Source of the DNA: Brevibacillus fluminis
GTDB lineage: Bacteria > Bacillota > Bacilli > Brevibacillales > Brevibacillaceae
DNA length: 64,000 nucleotides
Assembly (NCBI RefSeq): GCF_003710825.1
Contig: NZ_RHHQ01000007.1
Span: 327,903-391,902, forward strand
Direction of reading: 5' to 3'
Below the pieces are notes generated by a model. It was given only the letters and a program-made list of their open reading frames with translations. It did not search any database and had not been told where the DNA came from. Made by a program: the position numbers and the translations under genes. Below are positions 8,642 to 17,408 of this stretch, one piece after another (within the stretch, counting starts at the first letter, position 1; the number at the start of each line of letters is the position of its first letter).

Positions 8642-9931
8642 TTACGCTACGACTCCACGCTTGTTTTCATATTTTTCGTACGATTTCTCTTGCATGATAC
8701 GCTTGAGGATTTGGACGCATTGCCACACCTCGCTATACGTATTGTAGAGAGCGACAGGCGCGAGACGAATAATGTTCGGCGCACGGAAATCGGGGATGAG
8801 GTGATGCTCCTCCTTCAAAGTCCGGCAGATGCGGATCGCTTCTTCATGCTCAAGCGAGACGTGACCACCCCTGCGGTGATCCTCTTGCGGATTGGCAATG
8901 GTAAAGCCCATGCCGTCCAGTTCATGCGCGATGAGATCCATCATGTAGCGGGTAAGGGCAAGCGATTTGCGACGCAGCTTTTCCATCGTGGCTTCTGTAA
9001 ATATTTCTAGTGAGCCGATGAATGGCGCGAGACTCAGGACGTGTGGGGTGCCGAGCTGGAAAGCGCCCGCATTTTCGGCTGGTGTAAGCGCGTGCTCCAT
9101 ATCGAACTGTTTGTCTTTTCGCGAGCTGTACCAGCCGGTAAGTCCCGGCGTGCGACCGAAATGCTTGCGGTTCACATACAGACCACCAACGCCGCCTGGG
9201 CCGCTGTTCAAATACTTGTAATTGCACCAGTACGCGAAATCGACATCCCACTTGCTGAATTCGTGCGGCACTGCGCCGACCGAATGGCAGCCGTCAAAGC
9301 CGATAAGAATGCCGCGTGCATGGGCTTCCATAGTCAAACGCGCGATGTCGAGCAGCTGTCCGCTGCGGTACAGCACGGTAGGCAGCACGATCAACGCCAC
9401 GTCATCGGTCATCGCTGCGATGATGTCCTCTTCCTCAATCAGGCGGCCATCCCTGCTTTTAATGCGAATGAGATGCTCTTCCGGATCGAGGTCGTGCAGG
9501 TTCAGCTGGCTTTGCAGGGCGTAAATGTCGGAAGGAAAATCCAGCTCGGTTGCGATGATTTTGTTGCGTGTCGGCGTTGGGGTAAAAAAGGTTGCTGCCA
9601 ACACGTGGAGGTTGCTGGTCGTGGAACCGGTTACAATTACCTCGTCAGGACCGGCACCGACAATGGAAGCGCTCCTCTCTCCCAATAGCTCTGACAGATA
9701 AAACCAAGGATATTTCCCTTGAGTCCACCCGTCGATTCCCAACTCCTTCCACGAATCGATCAGTTCCATCAGCGTCCGTTCCGAACGCTTGGACATCAGC
9801 CCCAACGAGTTGCCGTCCAGATAGATGGTGCCGTGTTTGAGATAAAATTCATTGCGGAAATGAGCCAGTTCGTCGTTGGCGTCGAGCGCCTCCGCATAGG
9901 CAAGGGACGGGTCAAAAGATGTGTGAGACAT
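8642..9931 (-). CDS. kynU: Kynureninase
   Basis: 429-residue PLP enzyme that splits kynurenine or 3-hydroxykynurenine into anthranilate or 3-hydroxyanthranilate plus alanine. Signatures: [12 protein letters not shown] near residue 38, [13 protein letters not shown] near 60, ELDFPSD near 129, [15 protein letters not shown] near 211, and [13 protein letters not shown] with the PLP lysine at about residue 239. GGAGGAA lies six bases before the ATG. It heads a two-gene unit with a permease and is divergent from a TetR regulator. No tryptophan dioxygenase or kynurenine formamidase is in the window. Confidence 0.96.
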   Translation of the reverse strand: MSHTSFDPSLAYAEALDANDELAHFRNEFYLKHGTIYLDGNSLGLMSKRSERTLMELIDSWKELGIDGWTQGKYPWFYLSELLGERSASIVGAGPDEVIVTGSTTSNLHVLAATFFTPTPTRNKIIATELDFPSDIYALQSQLNLHDLDPEEHLIRIKSRDGRLIEEEDIIAAMTDDVALIVLPTVLYRSGQLLDIARLTMEAHARGILIGFDGCHSVGAVPHEFSKWDVDFAYWCNYKYLNSGPGGVGGLYVNRKHFGRTPGLTGWYSSRKDKQFDMEHALTPAENAGAFQLGTPHVLSLAPFIGSLEIFTEATMEKLRRKSLALTRYMMDLIAHELDGMGFTIANPQEDHRRGGHVSLEHEEAIRICRTLKEEHHLIPDFRAPNIIRLAPVALYNTYSEVWQCVQILKRIMQEKSYEKYENKRGVVA

Positions 9932-10003
9932 AAGTTCCTCCTTTGCGTAAAAACGAGTGAGATGTAGTGTGCATTCGCAGCTTGATTCCTAGCGTACTTA
10001 AAA

Positions 10004-10041
10004 TATGACATCATGTCAATAATTTAGAACGAAATATTTCG
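10004..10041. promoter_or_regulatory. Divergent control region kynU / TetR with two palindromes
   Basis: TGACAT-C-ATGTCA (10006-10018) is a perfect odd palindrome. On the minus strand it overlaps TTGACA (complement of 10014-10019), a perfect -35 box oriented toward kynU, with a weak TACGCT -10 at 17-bp spacing. A second perfect palindrome CGAAATATTTCG lies at 10030-10041. These are plausible operators for the adjacent TetR protein; no binding data can be read from sequence. Confidence 0.55.
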
Positions 10042-10108
10042 AAAATTTGACCTCTTTCCTTTTTGCATACAAGCGTGTATTCTAAGATGATGGAGGGGGA
10101 GGAGCAAC

Positions 10109-10726
10109 GTGCAGAACTCAAAGCAGCTGGTAGACGGGCGGCACCTGCGGTCCATCCAAACGCGACTGAAGTTATTGGAAGCAGCGCGTACCATTTTTCT
10201 TGAAGAAGGCTTCAACAAAGCGACGATTTCCCAGATCATCAAGCTCGCCAAGACCGGATACGGCACGGCATACGTTCATTTCACAGGTAAGGATGACCTG
10301 TTGATCGTACTGATTGAAGACGTGATGGCCCAGTTTTTTGAGATTGCCCAAACGCCGTTTTTCCCGCGTTCGAAAGAAGAAGCGCGCGGTATCATCTATA
10401 ACCAGGTGTTAACCTTCTTGAAGCTGGCGGAATCCAACCGCCAGATGATGCAAGTCTTTTCCGAAGCGATGGGCTTGTCTCCGGCGATCAAAACCAAGTG
10501 GGAAGAAATCCGCCAAAAATTTATCGAGGGGATCACCCGCGATATTCAATATTCACAGGAACAGGGCTTGGCCCGCACCGATTTGAAGGCAGAAGTGGTA
10601 GCTCCGGGTTGGTTTTATTCCAATGAAATGTACCAGTGGAGCATCGTTTCGAACGAGCATCCAGCCTCTTTGGAGGAGATTGCACAGACGCTCACGGCGA
10701 TGTATACAGACGGACTTTATTTGTGA
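10109..10726 (+). CDS. TetR/AcrR-family transcriptional regulator
   Basis: 205 residues. The N-terminal TetR helix-turn-helix runs from about 15 to 62 (RLKLLEAARTIFLEEGFNKATISQI then GYGTAYVHFTGKDDLL); the C-terminal ligand-binding half is family-typical but unspecific. The start is GTG at 10109 after GGAGGAG. It is divergent from kynU with palindromes between, so it probably controls kynU-permease and possibly itself or the meta-cleavage operon; the inducer is presumably a kynurenine-pathway intermediate (inference). The stop codon lies in the loop of its own terminator. Confidence 0.88.
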   Translation: MQNSKQLVDGRHLRSIQTRLKLLEAARTIFLEEGFNKATISQIIKLAKTGYGTAYVHFTGKDDLLIVLIEDVMAQFFEIAQTPFFPRSKEEARGIIYNQVLTFLKLAESNRQMMQVFSEAMGLSPAIKTKWEEIRQKFIEGITRDIQYSQEQGLARTDLKAEVVAPGWFYSNEMYQWSIVSNEHPASLEEIAQTLTAMYTDGLYL

Positions 10727-10741
10727 GTCCGCTCGTTTTTT
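10711..10741 (+). terminator. Terminator of the TetR gene
   Basis: CGGACT (10711-10716) pairs with AGTCCG (10726-10731), then CTCGTTTTTTC. The left arm is inside the coding sequence. Confidence 0.75.
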
Positions 10742-10742
10742 C

Positions 10743-10771
10743 TTGACGGGAGGCGCCGTTTATCTTATTTT
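10743..10771 (+). promoter_or_regulatory. Sigma-A-like promoter of an orphan transcription unit
   Basis: TTGACG (10743-10748), 17-bp spacer, TATTTT (10766-10771). It lies just after the TetR terminator and about 57 bases before another terminator with no coding frame between, which suggests a short RNA. Confidence 0.5.
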
Positions 10772-10777
10772 TTAGTT

Positions 10778-10868
10778 GATAGCATGCAAAAGAGTCTCAA
10801 GCAGCCGCATATGCGTAGCATACATGCAAAGGAGAGTCGGATCACGCATCCGCCTCCTTTTGTTTTGT
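10778..10868 (+). ncRNA. Candidate small RNA (about 90 nt)
   Basis: Predicted from a promoter at 10743-10771 and a terminator hairpin AAAGGAG...GGAT/ATCC...CTCCTTT (10828-10860) followed by TGTTTTGTTT. The interior has two imperfect copies of a TAGCAT-ATGCAAARGAG element. No known RNA family is recognised. It could instead be the remnant of a leader; expression is untested. Confidence 0.4.
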
Positions 10869-10869
10869 T

Positions 10870-11199
10870 TCCACCCGATTCTTACGTGATACCTGCCCGT
10901 GTTACATAGAAGCAGGCGCCAGCATATTCTAAGTTGAGGCGCAAACGGCGATTTTACGCTGGTATAGGCAGCCTGATAGCAGGCAAGACGAATGCATACA
11001 TGAAACAGGAAGTGGGCGTTTTCCTTAAACGGGCAGCCGATTTTTTCAACGAGAGGCGGGCGGCGCAAGCACGTTTCAAAGGAACACGCCGAGGCGTTTG
11101 TTCATCAAGAAAAGCACGGTACTTTTGCAGCATTCGTGGTCAAATCTAGGTCTTATGAAAAGCGAAACCCGTTTTTCATCAAAAAAGGAGCATCGAAGC
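10870..11199 (+). other. Intergenic region upstream of murI
   Basis: About 330 bases with no gene I can support. An open frame from a TTG at 10934 to 11149 has no ribosome site and an unfamiliar, basic product. Only the murI ribosome site (AAAAAAGGAG, 11181-11190) is clear. Confidence 0.5.
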
Positions 11200-12003
11200 A
11201 TGAATAGACAGCAGGCGATCGGCATCATTGATTCAGGAGTGGGCGGTCTTACGGTAGCTCGTGAGATTTTTCAGCAGCTGCCTAATGAAAAGCTGGTGTA
11301 CGTAGGCGACAATGCGAGATGTCCATACGGTTCCCGTTCCGCAGACGAAATCCGTGCCTTTACCTATCAGATGATCCGGTTTTTGGAACAGTTTTCTATC
11401 AAAGCGCTTGTGATCGCCTGCAATACGGCGGCAGCTGTCGTATTGGAAGAGCTGGTCGGACAAAGCGATCTGCCAATCATCGGCGTCATCGAGCCGGGCG
11501 CGCGGGCAGCGATTTCTGCCAGCCGCAGCGGCAGGATCGGCATCATTGGAACGGAAACAACGGTTCGCACGCAAGCGTATGTACGCGCGCTGCGACGCAT
11601 CAATCCGGATTTGTATTTTGCAAGTCTGGCCTGCCCGGCGTTTGTTCCGCTGGTGGAAGGACAGCTATTGGAAACCGAGGAAGCGCACCAGATCGTCACG
11701 GAAAGTCTGGAACCGCTGAAGCGGGAAGGGATCGACACGTTGATCCTCGGTTGTACTCATTACCCACTTTTGGCGCCATTGATCCAGGATGCGATGGGAA
11801 ATGACATCACGCTGATCAATTCGGGGGAGGAGACGGCACTTGGGTTATCCAATTTGCTGGCTATCCATGATCTACACGCCGCTTCGGGCAGCGTGGAGCC
11901 AACCCACCGTTTCTTTACGAGCGGTGATCCGCAAGTGTTCAAAGAAATCGGCGATCAGTGGTTGAATCGCAAGCTGTTTGTGGAGCGGTTTCTGCCGGAA
12001 TAG
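11200..12003 (+). CDS. murI: Glutamate racemase
   Basis: 267-residue cytosolic racemase making D-glutamate for peptidoglycan. IGIIDSGVGGLTVAREI opens the protein; the two catalytic cysteines are in IACNTAAA (Cys74) and LGCTHYPLL (about Cys185). The ATG at 11200 sits nine bases after AAAAAAGGAG; an in-frame upstream start at 11098 has no ribosome site and would add an unconserved tail. It is followed by gerM and rph as in B. subtilis (racE-gerM-rph order), which supports the Bacillales assignment. Confidence 0.96.
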   Translation: MNRQQAIGIIDSGVGGLTVAREIFQQLPNEKLVYVGDNARCPYGSRSADEIRAFTYQMIRFLEQFSIKALVIACNTAAAVVLEELVGQSDLPIIGVIEPGARAAISASRSGRIGIIGTETTVRTQAYVRALRRINPDLYFASLACPAFVPLVEGQLLETEEAHQIVTESLEPLKREGIDTLILGCTHYPLLAPLIQDAMGNDITLINSGEETALGLSNLLAIHDLHAASGSVEPTHRFFTSGDPQVFKEIGDQWLNRKLFVERFLPE

Positions 12004-12040
12004 ACAACCGACATTTCGTCCTTTTTTACGGACAATCCAC

Positions 12041-12070
12041 GCATAATCATCATGGAAGCTCGTATACATT
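12041..12070 (+). promoter_or_regulatory. Possible sigma-E promoter of gerM
   Basis: GCATAAT (12041-12047), 15-bp spacer, TATACATT (12063-12070) resembles the mother-cell sigma-E consensus (GKATATT / CATACAMT). gerM is sigma-E-dependent in B. subtilis. The match is partial. Confidence 0.4.
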
Positions 12071-12100
12071 GTAGTACAAAGTGTTGCGAGGAGGTTACAC

Positions 12101-13180
12101 ATGATGGGAAGCGGGCGTTTGATAAAAGTTACGGCAGTTGTCGGTGTAAGTGCGATGCTTCTTTCCGGATGCAGCCTGTTTGGTTCGTCAGAGGAAACCA
12201 GCAATCTGAATGCAACCCCGCAAGCGACAGCGGGGATTGATCCCAATGCTACGACGCCGACTGACGGCACGCAGCCACTGCAAGTGCCAACGACGGCGGA
12301 CGGCACGACTGCTCAGGCGACGGTGCACCCAACCGTGTATCTGTTTGACCCGAACGGCTATGTCGTACCGGTCATGCTAACGCTGCCGAAAGCAGAAGGA
12401 TCGGCCAAACAAGTCCTGACCTATATGATCAAAGGAGGCCCTGTCCAGCAGCTGCTGCCGCAAGGGTTCCAGGCGATTTTGCCGGAAGGGACGAAAGTGC
12501 TTGGTATGTCCATCAAGGAAGGGGTCGCCACGGTTGACTTTTCCAAGGAATTTACGAAATACGATGCCAAGGATGAGCAAAAAGTGGTCGATGCCATCAC
12601 GCGGGCGCTGACGGAGTTTCCGAACATTAAAAATGTGACGATTTGGGTAAATGGCACACCATTGGCCGAAATGCCTGCAGATAAAACGCCGGTATCGCTG
12701 CTTCAGCGCGGAAACGGTATTAATCTGGAACTGTCGGAAGGCTCGATTCCTGGTCAAACGACACCGGTCACCGTCTACTTTCAATCGCAGCTGGATGAAA
12801 AGCACAGCTATTTTGTCCCTGTCACCCGTTTGATTCCGGAAACGGAGAATCGGGCAAAAGCGGTGGTTGAGGAATTCATCAAAGGGCCAAGTGAAGGTTC
12901 GCCGCTCTTCAATTCCTTGGTGAGCACGACCCGCGTTCTGGGCGTGGAGCAATCGAACGGTACTTTGGTCGTCAATTTGAGTGATGAAGCGCTCTCCTAT
13001 GATAAAGGTAAGGAGCCAAGTCCGGAAGCGATGGAAGCGCTCGTGCTCTCGCTTACGGAAAGCACTGGCAGCCAGAAGGTGCAAATCAAGGTGGACGGCA
13101 AGCCATTGGCGCAGGCGGGAGACCTTGACCTGAGCAAACCGGTTGTCCGGCCGAAGGAAATCAATGCGACACTTTTCTAA
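12101..13180 (+). CDS. gerM: Spore germination/sporulation lipoprotein GerM
   Basis: 359 residues. An N-terminal signal ends in a lipobox (LLSGC, Cys at about 25), followed by a low-complexity Thr/Ala/Pro linker to about residue 65 and two GerMN domains (about 68-180 and 220-340), recognisable by TLPKAEGSAKQVLTYMIKGG and ARAVVEEFIKGPSEG-like repeats. In B. subtilis GerM is a mother-cell lipoprotein needed for engulfment-stage sporulation and germination. GAGGAGG precedes tandem ATG codons at 12101 and 12104. It lies between murI and rph, the conserved location. Confidence 0.92.
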   Translation: MMGSGRLIKVTAVVGVSAMLLSGCSLFGSSEETSNLNATPQATAGIDPNATTPTDGTQPLQVPTTADGTTAQATVHPTVYLFDPNGYVVPVMLTLPKAEGSAKQVLTYMIKGGPVQQLLPQGFQAILPEGTKVLGMSIKEGVATVDFSKEFTKYDAKDEQKVVDAITRALTEFPNIKNVTIWVNGTPLAEMPADKTPVSLLQRGNGINLELSEGSIPGQTTPVTVYFQSQLDEKHSYFVPVTRLIPETENRAKAVVEEFIKGPSEGSPLFNSLVSTTRVLGVEQSNGTLVVNLSDEALSYDKGKEPSPEAMEALVLSLTESTGSQKVQIKVDGKPLAQAGDLDLSKPVVRPKEINATLF

Positions 13181-13195
13181 TTTTCGCAGCACACG

Positions 13196-13224
13196 CCACG
13201 CCAGATTTGCCTGGCGTGGATTTT
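13196..13224 (+). terminator. Terminator after gerM
   Basis: CCACGCCAG (13196-13204) pairs with CTGGCGTGG (13211-13219), followed by ATTTTC. Short T tract. Confidence 0.75.
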
Positions 13225-13301
13225 CATGTAGAGGACAAAGGAATTTCAAAAGTTTTCCAGTGGTCGAGGCTGTCCAAGAGTAGCAGAATGTTTTGCTGCT
13301 C

Positions 13302-13310
13302 TGGTATAAT
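13302..13310 (+). promoter_or_regulatory. Extended -10 promoter for rph
   Basis: TGGTATAAT is a perfect extended -10 (TGnTATAAT, -10 at 13305-13310) with no good -35 box. It is about 54 bases before the rph start. Confidence 0.6.
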
Positions 13311-13363
13311 GAGCGGAAGTTGGACCAGTTTTTGGAGCGAAATGAAAACAGGAGGAACATAGA

Positions 13364-14137
13364 ATGAGAAATGATGGACGTGTGAGCGACCAATTGCGTC
13401 CGGTGACCATCACCCGCAATTACATAAAGCACGCAGAAGGGTCTTGCCTGATCGAGGTCGGCGATACCAAAGTGATTTGCACCGCCTCACTGGAAGAACG
13501 GGTTCCTCCCTTTATGCGGGGCGGCGGTAAAGGCTGGATCACCGCTGAATATTCGATGCTTCCACGCGCGACGGAAACGCGCAACGCCCGTGAATCGTCT
13601 AAAGGAAAGCTGGGCGGAAGAACGATGGAAATCCAACGTCTGATCGGACGGACGCTGCGGTCAGTCGTCGCACTGGAATCCATGGGCGAGCGCACGATTT
13701 GGATCGACTGCGACGTAATCCAGGCGGATGGCGGCACCCGCACAGCCTCGATCACCGGCGCTTTTGTCGCAATGGTCGATGCCATGTACAAACTGGTTCA
13801 AAGCGGAACGTGGAAAAAACTGCCGATCACCGACTATTTGGCGGCAACCTCGGTGGGCATCATCAATGGCGAAGCGTTGCTCGACCTCAATTATAAAGAA
13901 GATTCGACAGCGACCGTCGACATGAACGTGATCATGACAGGTGCGGGCAAATATGTCGAGCTGCAGGGGACGGGAGAGGAAGCACCGTTTACCCCGACTG
14001 AGCTGACTACACTGCTGGCGCTCGCGCAGACGGGAATCGTCGATTTGATCGAGGCGCAAAAACAGGCGTTGGGTGACTTAACGCAATACATACATACACT
14101 GCCTGCACAAGAAGTGAAAGAGGGAAGCCATGCCTAG
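13364..14137 (+). CDS. rph: Ribonuclease PH
   Basis: 257-residue phosphorolytic 3'-5' exoribonuclease that trims tRNA 3' ends. N-terminal [15 protein letters not shown], basic RNA-binding motif [21 protein letters not shown] split around residue 70-85, and phosphate-binding [14 protein letters not shown] near 124 are all present. AGGAGG lies nine bases before the ATG. The stop overlaps the rdgB start by 8 bases, so the two are translationally coupled. Confidence 0.97.
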   Translation: MRNDGRVSDQLRPVTITRNYIKHAEGSCLIEVGDTKVICTASLEERVPPFMRGGGKGWITAEYSMLPRATETRNARESSKGKLGGRTMEIQRLIGRTLRSVVALESMGERTIWIDCDVIQADGGTRTASITGAFVAMVDAMYKLVQSGTWKKLPITDYLAATSVGIINGEALLDLNYKEDSTATVDMNVIMTGAGKYVELQGTGEEAPFTPTELTTLLALAQTGIVDLIEAQKQALGDLTQYIHTLPAQEVKEGSHA

Positions 14138-14738
14138 TCAAGCAAATGAAAAGAAGGTTGTGCTGGCGACTCGCAACCAAGGAAAAGTAAAAGAGTTCAA
14201 CAAAATGTTCGCCGAGCTGGGCTACACCGCCGTCAGCTTGGCGGATTTTCCCGACGCGCCCGACGTGGTGGAGGACGGGGACACGTTTGAAGCCAATGCG
14301 GTGAAAAAAGCGGTGGAAACCGCGTCCTTTCTCGGCTGTGCCGTTCTTGCCGACGATTCCGGACTGGAAGTGGATGCGCTGAACGGAGCGCCTGGCGTCT
14401 ATTCCGCCCGCTACGCCGGGGAGCACGGGAATGACGAGGCGAACTGGCGCAAGCTGTTGGCGGAACTGGAAGGCGTGCCGGATGAAAAGCGCACCGCTCG
14501 TTTCCGCTGCACGCTGGCTTATGTCGCGCCGGGTGAAGCACCCGTGATCGCGACTGGCACATGCGAAGGAATGATCGCCCATGAGCCGAAGGGGACGAAC
14601 GGCTTCGGCTACGATCCGGTTTTTTACTTGCCGGAACGCGGATGTATGATGGCAGAAATCGATCCGGCGACCAAAAACCAGATTAGTCACCGAGCGGCGG
14701 CAATGCACAAGCTCATGCAAATTTTCCGGGGAGAGTGA
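14130..14738 (+). CDS. rdgB: XTP/dITP diphosphatase (RdgB/HAM1 family)
   Basis: 202-residue house-cleaning pyrophosphatase that hydrolyses XTP, ITP and dITP. Signatures: [13 protein letters not shown] at the N-terminus, [14 protein letters not shown] near 50, [22 protein letters not shown] near 73 (metal-binding Asp pair), and [12 protein letters not shown] near 155. It overlaps rph by 8 bases; the ribosome site GAGGGAAG is within rph. The neighbourhood rph-rdgB-yfcE is conserved in Bacillales. Confidence 0.96.
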   Translation: MPSQANEKKVVLATRNQGKVKEFNKMFAELGYTAVSLADFPDAPDVVEDGDTFEANAVKKAVETASFLGCAVLADDSGLEVDALNGAPGVYSARYAGEHGNDEANWRKLLAELEGVPDEKRTARFRCTLAYVAPGEAPVIATGTCEGMIAHEPKGTNGFGYDPVFYLPERGCMMAEIDPATKNQISHRAAAMHKLMQIFRGE

Positions 14739-14745
14739 ACGGGCG

Positions 14746-15279
14746 ATGAGCATTCTCATCCTCAGCGATTCACACGGAGCGACAGCTGAAGTAAAAGCGG
14801 TAGTGGACCGTCATCAGGCGGACCACGTGTTTCATTGCGGCGATTATTGCACCGACCAAAAAAAGGCGCCATTTTCTGCCATGCGGCTCGTTCGCGGCAA
14901 TTGCGACGTAGATAGCAAAGTGCCGCTTGAGCTGGGCAGCGTCTGGAAAAACCTGCGTATCTATCAAACGCACGGGCATCTTTTCGGCGTCAAAAGCTCG
15001 CTTTTGAAGCTCCATTACCGGGCCGAGGAAACCGGGGCGAATCTCGTTATTTTCGGGCATTCGCACGTGCCGGTGTGCACGGTTGAACGGGATATTTTGT
15101 TCATCAATCCCGGTAGCATGCTGCAGCCACGCCACTTTCCAGTGCCAACCTATGCACTGGTAGAGGAAGAAGAGGCTGGAGCTGATTTCGTCACAGTCAA
15201 AGTCACCTATTTCGACATCAAGGGGAACACGGTGAACGAGCGTGGCGGCACGTTTCGACTGCGCAGGCAAGCGCCTTGA
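14746..15279 (+). CDS. YfcE/YsnB-family metallophosphoesterase
   Basis: 177-residue calcineurin-like phosphodiesterase. The five metal-ligand blocks are present: ILSDSHG (residues 5-11), HCGDYC, RGNCDVD, YQTHGH and FGHSHVP, plus INPGSM. Relatives hydrolyse artificial phosphodiesters in vitro; physiological substrates are unclear. It starts 7 bases after rdgB and is presumably cotranscribed with rph. The -35 of the tig promoter overlaps its stop codon. Confidence 0.92.
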   Translation: MSILILSDSHGATAEVKAVVDRHQADHVFHCGDYCTDQKKAPFSAMRLVRGNCDVDSKVPLELGSVWKNLRIYQTHGHLFGVKSSLLKLHYRAEETGANLVIFGHSHVPVCTVERDILFINPGSMLQPRHFPVPTYALVEEEEAGADFVTVKVTYFDIKGNTVNERGGTFRLRRQAP

Positions 15280-15303
15280 AATATCTTTCGTATGTGATAT
15301 ACT
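15276..15303 (+). promoter_or_regulatory. Sigma-A promoter of tig
   Basis: TTGAAA (15276-15281), 16-bp spacer, TATACT (15298-15303). A TATAAT at 15311-15316 might be a second -10. This gives an untranslated leader of about 80 bases. Confidence 0.65.
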
Positions 15304-15392
15304 AAAATGGTTATAATGGCATGTAATGTACGTCGATATACGGTGTACTTGTGCAAGGTCCTTTGGAAACATTCTAGGAGGGGAAGTTTAAA

Positions 15393-16685
15393 GTGGCAAC
15401 AAAATGGGAAAAGTTAGAGAATAATCAAGGTGTATTAACGGTTGAAGTTGAAGCCGAAAAAGTAAATGATGCATTGGATCAAGCTTTCAAAAAAGTAGTA
15501 CAAAAAGTCAACGTACCTGGCTTCCGTAAAGGAAAAATGCCGCGCAAAATGTTCGAAGCGCGTTTTGGCGTTGAATCCTTGTATCAAGAAGCTTTGGACA
15601 TTTTGCTTCCAACTGCATATGGACAAGCTGTTCGCGAAACCGGTATCGAGCCTGTAGACCGTCCAGAAGTTGACGTGGAAAAAATGGGCAAAGACGAGAC
15701 GCTTGTTTTCAAAGCGACTGTTACAGTCAAACCAGAAGTGAAACTGGGTGACTACAAAAACTTGACAATCGAAGCGAAAGATTTCGGCGTAACTGACGAA
15801 TCTGTTGACGCTGAACTGAAACGCATGCAAGAGCGCCACGCTGAACTGGTTGTTGTCGAAGAAGGCAAAGCCGAAAACGGCGATATCGTAAGCATCGATT
15901 TCGAAGGCTTCCAAGATGGCGTTGCTTTCGAAGGTGGCAAAGCGGAAGACTATTCCTTGGAACTGGGCTCCGGCACATTCATCGCTGGCTTTGAAGAGCA
16001 ATTGGTCGGCCTGGCGATCGGTGAAGAGAAGGAAGTTACCGTAACGTTCCCTGAAGAATACCATTCTCCTAACCTCGCTGGCAAAGAAGCGAAATTCAAT
16101 GTGAAATTGAACAGCTTCAAACGCAAAAACCTGCCAGTTCTCGACGACGAGTTCGCAAAAGATGTGAGCGAATTCGACACGCTTGACGAGCTGAAAGCTG
16201 ATACGAAGAAAAAGCTCGAAGAAAAAGCGGAAAAAGAGAAAGAAAATTACGAGCGCGAGCAATTGGTGCTGAAAGCTAGCGAAAACGCAGAAATCGAAAT
16301 CCCATCCGTAATGATCGAGCAAGAGCTGGATCAAATGGTGAAGGAATTCGCGCAACGCCTGCAATACCAAGGTATGAACATCGAACTGTACTACCAATTC
16401 TCCGGCATGGATGAAAGCCAGCTGCGCGACCAAATGCGCGCTGACGCAACCACTCGTGTGCGCACTGCACTGACGCTCGAAGCGATCGCAAAAGCGGAAG
16501 AGATCAAGGTTGAAGAAGCTGACATCACCGCTGAACTGGAAAAATTGGCTGGCCTGTACGGTCGTCCTGCAGACGAGCTGCAAAAACTGTTTGCAGCACA
16601 AGATGGCATGGCTGGACTGTACCAAGACATCCAAACTCGCAAAACAGTCGATTTCCTGGTTGCACAAAGCAAAGTAACCGCATAA
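15393..16685 (+). CDS. tig: Trigger factor (ribosome-associated chaperone, PPIase)
   Basis: 430 residues in the usual three-domain layout: N-terminal ribosome-binding domain (about 1-140) with signature [17 protein letters not shown] near 42-58, central FKBP-type prolyl isomerase domain (about 155-245; [32 protein letters not shown]), and a long helical C-terminal chaperone region. It binds nascent chains at the ribosome exit. The start is GTG, nine bases after AGGAGGGG. It is followed by a strong terminator, so clpP is separately transcribed. Confidence 0.97.
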   Translation: MATKWEKLENNQGVLTVEVEAEKVNDALDQAFKKVVQKVNVPGFRKGKMPRKMFEARFGVESLYQEALDILLPTAYGQAVRETGIEPVDRPEVDVEKMGKDETLVFKATVTVKPEVKLGDYKNLTIEAKDFGVTDESVDAELKRMQERHAELVVVEEGKAENGDIVSIDFEGFQDGVAFEGGKAEDYSLELGSGTFIAGFEEQLVGLAIGEEKEVTVTFPEEYHSPNLAGKEAKFNVKLNSFKRKNLPVLDDEFAKDVSEFDTLDELKADTKKKLEEKAEKEKENYEREQLVLKASENAEIEIPSVMIEQELDQMVKEFAQRLQYQGMNIELYYQFSGMDESQLRDQMRADATTRVRTALTLEAIAKAEEIKVEEADITAELEKLAGLYGRPADELQKLFAAQDGMAGLYQDIQTRKTVDFLVAQSKVTA

Positions 16686-16700
16686 TTTAGTACAGGAGTA

Positions 16701-16737
16701 CAAGGCACGAACAAGCGTATTCGTGCCTTGTTTTCTA
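16701..16737 (+). terminator. Terminator after tig
   Basis: Perfect 11-bp stem CAAGGCACGAA / TTCGTGCCTTG (16701-16711, 16720-16730) followed by TTTTC. Confidence 0.9.
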
Positions 16738-16796
16738 ACTCCAAAATGTTGTATCTTAGTATTCTACATATCAACGCAAAAAGGAGGGCGGATAGT

Positions 16797-17369
16797 ATGC
16801 TAATCCCTATGGTCATTGAACAAACCAACCGTGGAGAACGCGCGTATGATATTTACTCGCGCTTATTGAAAGACAGAATCATTTTTTTAGGTACTGAGAT
16901 TGACGACGACATAGCCAACCTGGTCGTGGCGCAGCTGTTGTTTTTGGCGGCCGAAGACCCTGAGAAAGACATTAGCTTGTACATAAACTCTCCAGGTGGG
17001 TCAGTCACCGCAGGTATGGCCATTTTTGACACGATGCAGTACATAAAGCCTGACGTTTCCACCATCTGCATCGGTATGGCTGCCAGTATGGGGGCGGTTT
17101 TACTTACCGCCGGAGCCAAAGGTAAACGCTACTGTCTGCCCAACAGTGAAGTCATGATTCACCAACCTTTGGGCGGCGTGCGAGGTCAGGCCGAAGATAT
17201 CCGTATTCATGCCGACTGGATCTTGAAAACCAAGCGGCAGCTCAATGAGATTCTTGCCGAACGTTCGGGTCAACCGCTTGAGCGTGTCGAGCAGGACACC
17301 GACCGCGATAATTTCATGAGCGCGGAAGAAGCGTTGGCTTACGGATTGATCGACAAGGTAATTAAGTGA
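16797..17369 (+). CDS. clpP: ATP-dependent Clp protease proteolytic subunit
   Basis: 190-residue serine peptidase that forms the tetradecameric barrel used by ClpX. Catalytic Ser in [11 protein letters not shown] (about 97), His in MIHQPLGG (about 122) and Asp near 171. AAGGAGG is nine bases before the ATG at 16797, giving the typical [20 protein letters not shown]-terminus. A weak sigma-A promoter (TTGTTT 16728, TATCTT 16752, spacer 18) overlaps the tig terminator. No clear CtsR box was seen. Unlike B. subtilis, clpP sits directly before clpX. Confidence 0.97.
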   Translation: MLIPMVIEQTNRGERAYDIYSRLLKDRIIFLGTEIDDDIANLVVAQLLFLAAEDPEKDISLYINSPGGSVTAGMAIFDTMQYIKPDVSTICIGMAASMGAVLLTAGAKGKRYCLPNSEVMIHQPLGGVRGQAEDIRIHADWILKTKRQLNEILAERSGQPLERVEQDTDRDNFMSAEEALAYGLIDKVIK

Positions 17370-17408
17370 TCGAATACGCAAGGAATCGACTGACGAGAGG
17401 TGAAAGCA

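Noticed and set aside
10772..11068. Minus-strand 98-codon frame
   Set aside because: No ribosome site or known product, and it covers the candidate sRNA hairpin and an intergenic region.
10934..11149. Plus-strand small frame before murI
   Set aside because: It opens at a TTG without a ribosome site and encodes a basic, unfamiliar peptide; left as intergenic.
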